Shown: positions 60,072-64,000 of the stretch, one piece after another
Position numbering within the stretch: the first letter of the stretch is position 1
Layout: each line of letters starts with the position of its first letter
Source: Spirochaetales bacterium
GTDB lineage: Bacteria > Spirochaetota > Spirochaetia > UBA9216
Reading direction: 5' to 3'
DNA length: 64,000 bases
Assembly (NCBI GenBank): GCA_016839055.1
Contig: JAEKNX010000003.1
Span: 372,001 to 436,000 of the forward strand
Made by a program: the position numbers and the translations under genes
The notes under the pieces: model-generated
What the model was told of the DNA's origin: nothing
The model's input: the letters and a program-made list of their open reading frames with translations, nothing else
Database searches by the model: none

Positions 60072-61346
60072 CTAAAACAGGATCCCCGCCAGTTGATTGG
60101 CGAAAATTATAAAGATGATACCCGCCACATTGATGACTATAGCGGGAACTGCGGTCTTTTTAAGAACCTGAACGTAGTTATCCACACCTACAACCTGGGC
60201 GGCAAAGAGTCCCGCCAGAGCAGTCGGCGGCATAAGATCTCCCAGGCTCGCGATTAATGAAAGGGCTCCAGCTGTGATGATCTGATCCTGACTTAATAGA
60301 GCAAGGATGAAGGGAACGCCAAGAACAGATGCGGATCCATACGAGGAAATGGCTCCGAAAAGAGGAATTGTAATCGCTATGCCTATATACAGTAATGCCA
60401 TCGGCAGGCTGATACTGTTTACAACAATCAGCCCCCGCACCCCCGTCAGTGTCATAATCTGGATGAACATGCCTACACCGACAAGAATTCCCAGGACAGG
60501 AAGGGCGTCACTGATGGCCTCCTTGACTTTTTTGAAGATATTGAACCTTTCACCGGTGAAGATTCCAATAAGACTTCCCAGAAGAAATATCAAAGGAAGT
60601 CCCAGGTTTGGTATGTACTGAGGCAGAATTTTGGTTAGCAGCATCAGCGAAAGGACAACAAAAAGAGGAAGGTAAACGAGCAGCCCGTATTTTTTATCCA
60701 GATCGAAGTCCAGGTTTTCCTTCAATTCCGCATAGGAGGTTTTATGGGCATATTTATGCCCCAGAAAAAGAACGGTGAAAATTGCAATAGGTACCGACAT
60801 TAATAGTAGAGGAAGCCCAAAACCGACGTAGGGCATATCAATACCGCTGCCGATGATCATTACCGGAACGTTTACCGGAGGGGCAATCATTCCCATCATC
60901 CCCCCGACAGCAATGATGGCGGCTGTGTTGACAGCGGGAATTCCAAGCATAAGAAAAACAGGAGCCACAAGGCTGCCCGCGGTAAGCACCGCCGCAGTGG
61001 AAGATCCGGTTATCATTCCCGGAAACATCACCACAAGCATGAGGAAAATAAGTAGTATGGCAGGTCTTTTATGAAAACGGTTAATAATTACCGAACTCAA
61101 GGCATGCAAAGCCCCGGATGCTTCTACCACCTTCATAAAGATCATTGCAGTTGCAATAACAAGGATAGTATCGATATAACCGAATGAGCCTTCGATGAGA
61201 TGCCGGACGGAAATACCGTTTCCAGAAACAAGGCTGCCTGAAATGGCAGCAAGTACCATAGCAATTCCTACCGGAAGCTTGAACTTGAAGCAGCCGATCA
61301 TGAATACCGCAACCATAACTAAAAAAATAATTAATTCAAAATACAA
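60072..61346 (-). CDS. DctM-like TRAP transporter large permease
   Basis: 424 residues with about 12 membrane helices. The first is FELIIFLVMVAVFMIGCF, and the family signature is seen in FPGMITGSSTAAVLTAGSLVAPVFLMLGIP and MMGMIAPPVNVPVMIIGSG, with a mirrored second half (ISSYGSASVLGVPFI and ASLGDLMPPTALAGLF). The two TG/SG..A and P-rich hairpins are the substrate and Na+ sites of DctM. The start is TTG, with GGAG seven bases upstream. No DctP binding protein or DctQ is encoded in the cluster. A strong GC hairpin separates it from the DUF6305-like lipoprotein gene. Confidence 0.85.
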   Translation of the reverse strand: MYFELIIFLVMVAVFMIGCFKFKLPVGIAMVLAAISGSLVSGNGISVRHLIEGSFGYIDTILVIATAMIFMKVVEASGALHALSSVIINRFHKRPAILLIFLMLVVMFPGMITGSSTAAVLTAGSLVAPVFLMLGIPAVNTAAIIAVGGMMGMIAPPVNVPVMIIGSGIDMPYVGFGLPLLLMSVPIAIFTVLFLGHKYAHKTSYAELKENLDFDLDKKYGLLVYLPLFVVLSLMLLTKILPQYIPNLGLPLIFLLGSLIGIFTGERFNIFKKVKEAISDALPVLGILVGVGMFIQIMTLTGVRGLIVVNSISLPMALLYIGIAITIPLFGAISSYGSASVLGVPFILALLSQDQIITAGALSLIASLGDLMPPTALAGLFAAQVVGVDNYVQVLKKTAVPAIVINVAGIIFIIFANQLAGILF

Positions 61347-61409
61347 AACATAACTCCATGAAGAAATTTTATAATATAGACATGAGTAGGATAGTCAGAT
61401 AAGTCAACA

Positions 61410-61433
61410 ACGGGGGGGGCTCCCCCCCCCGTA
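61410..61433 (-). terminator. G8/C9 hairpin between lipoprotein and permease genes
   Basis: A CG8 run directly faces a C9G run (61410-61433), so the RNA would fold into a stem of about ten G-C pairs with a two-base loop. It lies in the 101-base gap after the lipoprotein stop. On the minus strand the stem is followed by TTGTTGAC, a weak T-run, so read-through is likely. A partly effective terminator here would make much more lipoprotein than permease, as is usual for binding-protein operons. Confidence 0.6.
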
Positions 61434-61447
61434 AAAAATAAAAACGT

Positions 61448-62068
61448 CTAAGGAAAAGCCTTTTTCAAGGCTCCATATGAATCGACGATGCTGCCGACCC
61501 TGGACATGAAGATATCATTTTCAGCGGCTATGCCGGAAAGCATGCCGTCTTTGTCGCCGCCTTCAACCACAATGAGGTAATCGACGAATTCCACCGAGGC
61601 CTTGATAAACTTATCAGAAAGCTCGCCCCTGCGGCCTTCGCCGCCAATGTGCATTCCAATTATTGTTAAACCCTTAGCTGCAGCCTCTTTGAGGAGTGCG
61701 TCTATCCTGTCAATCTCGTCTTCAGCATCTATACCGGCAGCTCCCAGTCCCTTGGAACTGCCTCCGATGGCAATAACCAATGTTCTGGCCTCGCCCAACC
61801 CGGAAGAATCCAGCACTTCATTGATTTCATATTCCATTCCTCCCTTTTTTAATAAGGATTCAATCATCTTTACATCAGCGCTTTGTCCTGCGGATGTAAG
61901 AATGATGGGAGTTTCGGCAATAGGACCCTCCAAGGCTTTAACTGAGACTTGAACTGATACGGCCGATTCCTGCTGAGAAGTTTTTGAAACAGATTCATCT
62001 CCTCCGCAACCGATTGTAAAAAGGGATGCTGCTGCAATAATAATAATTAATAAACTCAATTTTCGCAT
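61448..62068 (-). CDS. DUF6305-like lipoprotein, candidate binding component
   Basis: 206 residues with a lipoprotein signal (LSLLIIIIAAASLFTIGCGG, lipobox cysteine near residue 21). The mature domain is an alternating alpha/beta fold: ETPIILTSAGQSADVKMIES, LVIAIGGSSKGLGAAGIDAE, LTIIGMHIGGEGRRGEL and DYLIVVEGG. I match this to the family annotated as DUF6305, from memory and at moderate confidence. Its place, directly before a DctM-like permease, and the hairpin after it make it a candidate for the missing extracytoplasmic solute-binding protein, although it is smaller than DctP (about 330 residues). AAGGATA precedes the ATG. Confidence 0.7.
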   Translation of the reverse strand: MRKLSLLIIIIAAASLFTIGCGGDESVSKTSQQESAVSVQVSVKALEGPIAETPIILTSAGQSADVKMIESLLKKGGMEYEINEVLDSSGLGEARTLVIAIGGSSKGLGAAGIDAEDEIDRIDALLKEAAAKGLTIIGMHIGGEGRRGELSDKFIKASVEFVDYLIVVEGGDKDGMLSGIAAENDIFMSRVGSIVDSYGALKKAFP

Positions 62069-62085
62069 CTATAAATATCCTTCAG

Positions 62086-63822
62086 TTATTTTACACCTAC
62101 GGCCTGACCATCACGACGAGGATCTCCAACACCGACGATCACACCTGTTTCATCTATTAAAATTGAATTGACGGATCCAAGGGAGGGATAGTAGCTGTCT
62201 TTGACGGAAACTTCGTGACCAAGAGCCTGTAGTGCTTTCACGGTATCATCTGAAATACGGCCTTCGATGGTGATCCCCGCACCAAGCTTCGAAACAAGCC
62301 GGAGCGCGTCTACTGCATCGATAATGGACATGTCGTAGTCAACTACGTTACTTATAACCTGTGCCACTGCCACGATGATGTTTGAGCCGCCGGGAGAACC
62401 GATGACCATGAAGGGGGATCCATCTTTAAGAACAAGAGAAGGACTCATACTGCTTAACGGTCGCTTTCCGGCTTCAATACCGTTGACGGAACCGGGCGTT
62501 AAGTCAAAATCCATCATATGATTATTCATGATTATTCCCGTGCCGGGAACAGTGACACCGGACCCAAAAAAGAAATTAATGGATTTTGTCAGAGAAACGA
62601 CATTACCGTCTCCGTCCATAACGGACAGATGGGTTGTGCTGCTACTTTCATAGGGCCACACATCAGGTTGATCCAATTCGGTGAGTACTGACTCCATAGA
62701 AATCTTATCAGCTAGAATTTTTGCATATTCTTCCGAAACAAGACCGCTAAGCGGAACATCTACAAAAGCAGTATCGGCCATGTATTTCGATCTGTCGGCA
62801 TAAACAAATTTCATAGCCTCAGCCCAAAGATGAACTGCTTCAGTTGAGCCATGCTCATATGAACCGAGGTCGAAATTCTCCAGGATATTCAGCAGCTGCA
62901 CTATATGAGTACCGCCGGAACTGGCAGGAGGAATCGAAACAATTTCGTATCCACGATATTCTCCAACTATCGGTTCTCTGATTTCAACTTTGTAGCCGGC
63001 AAGATCTTCCAGGGAAAGGACCCCTCCAAGGGCCTGTACGTTTTCAACAATCGCTTCCGCGATTGGCCCTTCATAGATAGCTTTAGCTCCCTCTTTCGCA
63101 ATAGCTTTCAGGGTTTTAACCAGATCCGGGTTATAAATTACATCTCCAACCTGATATGGCATACCGTCTTCATTAAGCCACAGGTCCGCAGAACCTTCGT
63201 TCAGAGAGAGAATACGATACATATCCGCGATTATACCGGCAAGATTGCCGGTTACTTCAATACCATTGGCTTCAAGTTCCTCATAAACAGGAGTCACCAC
63301 CTCCTCCATGGTCATGGTTCCATATTTTTCAAGAGCGGTTTCAAGCCCAAGAACCTCGCCGGGCACACCGATGGCCTGAGGCGAGAAGGCTGCACCGTAG
63401 AAATCGAAGGATTTGTCTTCCTTAAAAAACCTGTAAAACATTTCGTTGGATGCGTTGGCGGGAGAAGTTTCCCGGAAATCCACAACAACAACCCTGTCCT
63501 CTTCTGCGAGATAGATGGTCATAAATCCGCCGCCACCTATACCGGAGGCGTTGGGTTCGAAGACGCCAACAGCAAATGCTGTAGCGACAGCGGCATCAAT
63601 GGCATTACCACCCTTTTCTAAAATTGCCGCTCCGATTTGAGAGGCTACAGGCTTACCGGAAACAACCATGCCCTTTCTTGCCACATCGGCTCTGGCTATA
63701 GCGGGGTTATCGGGATTTACTGAAAAAGTCTGAACATCTGGAAGGGCCTCCGATTGTCCGCCGGCCCAAACAGCCGTGGATAAAACAACCAATATCAACA
63801 GACATAACATCAGTTTTTTCAT
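62086..63822 (-). CDS. ggt: Gamma-glutamyltranspeptidase
   Basis: 578 residues with a signal peptide (KLMLCLLILVVLSTAVWA, then GGQSE). The enzyme cleaves gamma-glutamyl amide bonds of glutathione or poly-gamma-glutamate. Family blocks are GGNAIDAAVATAFAVGVFEP, SGIGGGGFMTI, DFRETSP, and, at the small-subunit start, SSSTTHLSVMDGDGN, where the first Thr of TTHLSV is the autocleavage and catalytic residue (about 391). The GSPGG oxyanion block is near residue 480. The exported form would act outside the cytoplasm. It is the first gene of the cluster, 17 bases before the DUF6305-like gene. AAAGGAGAG precedes the ATG. Confidence 0.93.
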   Translation of the reverse strand: MKKLMLCLLILVVLSTAVWAGGQSEALPDVQTFSVNPDNPAIARADVARKGMVVSGKPVASQIGAAILEKGGNAIDAAVATAFAVGVFEPNASGIGGGGFMTIYLAEEDRVVVVDFRETSPANASNEMFYRFFKEDKSFDFYGAAFSPQAIGVPGEVLGLETALEKYGTMTMEEVVTPVYEELEANGIEVTGNLAGIIADMYRILSLNEGSADLWLNEDGMPYQVGDVIYNPDLVKTLKAIAKEGAKAIYEGPIAEAIVENVQALGGVLSLEDLAGYKVEIREPIVGEYRGYEIVSIPPASSGGTHIVQLLNILENFDLGSYEHGSTEAVHLWAEAMKFVYADRSKYMADTAFVDVPLSGLVSEEYAKILADKISMESVLTELDQPDVWPYESSSTTHLSVMDGDGNVVSLTKSINFFFGSGVTVPGTGIIMNNHMMDFDLTPGSVNGIEAGKRPLSSMSPSLVLKDGSPFMVIGSPGGSNIIVAVAQVISNVVDYDMSIIDAVDALRLVSKLGAGITIEGRISDDTVKALQALGHEVSVKDSYYPSLGSVNSILIDETGVIVGVGDPRRDGQAVGVK

Positions 63823-63859
63823 TTTACTCTCCTTTTCAATCTTTCTTGGTTCAATTTTG

Positions 63860-63886
63860 ATTATAGGCTTTGAATTTAAAGGACAA
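63860..63886 (-). promoter_or_regulatory. Candidate promoter of the ggt cluster
   Basis: On the minus strand TATAAT (63860-63865) is preceded by TTGTCC (63881-63886) at 15 bases, a short spacing; TTG-type bases one or two positions upstream would improve it. The start would be near 63853, about 30 bases ahead of the ATG. From 63887 to the window end I see nothing recognisable. Confidence 0.45.
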
Positions 63887-64000
63887 CAGGATTATTCTCA
63901 TTTTTCTCTCAAATTTATTATATTAAAATAGCCTTAGAATTTACTTCTTCCATCGAAAAAACTGTTTCGGCCTGCCGACTTTCCCGTAAGAATATTCAGA

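Overview
The window is a bacterial chromosome segment of moderate GC, dense in genes on both strands, with no rRNA or tRNA that I can see. I infer a free-living, fermentative relative of the Spirochaeta group: many surface lipoproteins built from internal repeats, an exported protein whose mature N-terminus reads GGQSE (a pattern I associate with spirochaete exported proteins), and a mix of amino-acid and sugar scavenging genes. No taxonomic marker is present, so this is only moderately supported.

Layout. 0.1-8.5 kb: two inverted copies of a ~780-bp unit (an unknown 172-residue protein plus a conserved leader with a terminator-like hairpin) bracket arsC/spx-like and Hsp70-like genes and an operon lrp-panB-unknown-aminotransferase. 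The second copy is followed by a membrane-anchored LuxR-type regulator. 8.5-18 kb: an 11-bp tandem repeat, a small methyltransferase-like gene, unknown exported proteins, a HEAT-repeat exported protein, a metallophosphoesterase and an amino-acid permease. 18-29.4 kb: a large Lhr helicase, EamA and DUF998-like membrane proteins, a decayed FAD fumarate-reductase-type gene, a YkgJ-like cysteine-rich protein, and a coupled pair of a membrane spermidine-synthase-like protein with an exported Pcm. 29.4-31.9 kb: an AT-rich islet (DUF4386-like protein, small membrane protein, XRE regulator) between 29-bp imperfect direct repeats. 31.8-34.9 kb: a GlpA/GlpB/DUF1667-type three-gene dehydrogenase operon.

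35-53.3 kb is accessory: two nearly identical 315-residue exported proteins as direct repeats 10 kb apart, a transposase relic, a TetR-controlled ABC exporter with a perfect operator, a Ca2+-type P-ATPase, three repeat-built lipoproteins (SBBP, kelch-like, InlB/FG-GAP), a hybrid histidine kinase with an OmpR regulator, and a broken toxin-antitoxin pair. 53.5-57.8 kb: an ArsR-type regulator divergent from a glycoside hydrolase family 2 enzyme and its MFS transporter.

57.9-63.9 kb is the most interesting part: a single-direction cluster of gamma-glutamyltranspeptidase, a DUF6305-like lipoprotein, a strong GC hairpin, a DctM-like TRAP large permease, a 48-residue one-helix protein, and two AstE/aspartoacylase-type amidohydrolases. 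No DctP or ordinary DctQ is present. I propose it as a variant TRAP-like uptake system for products of gamma-glutamyl or N-acyl amino-acid hydrolysis, with the DUF6305 protein as binding component and the 48-residue protein in place of DctQ.
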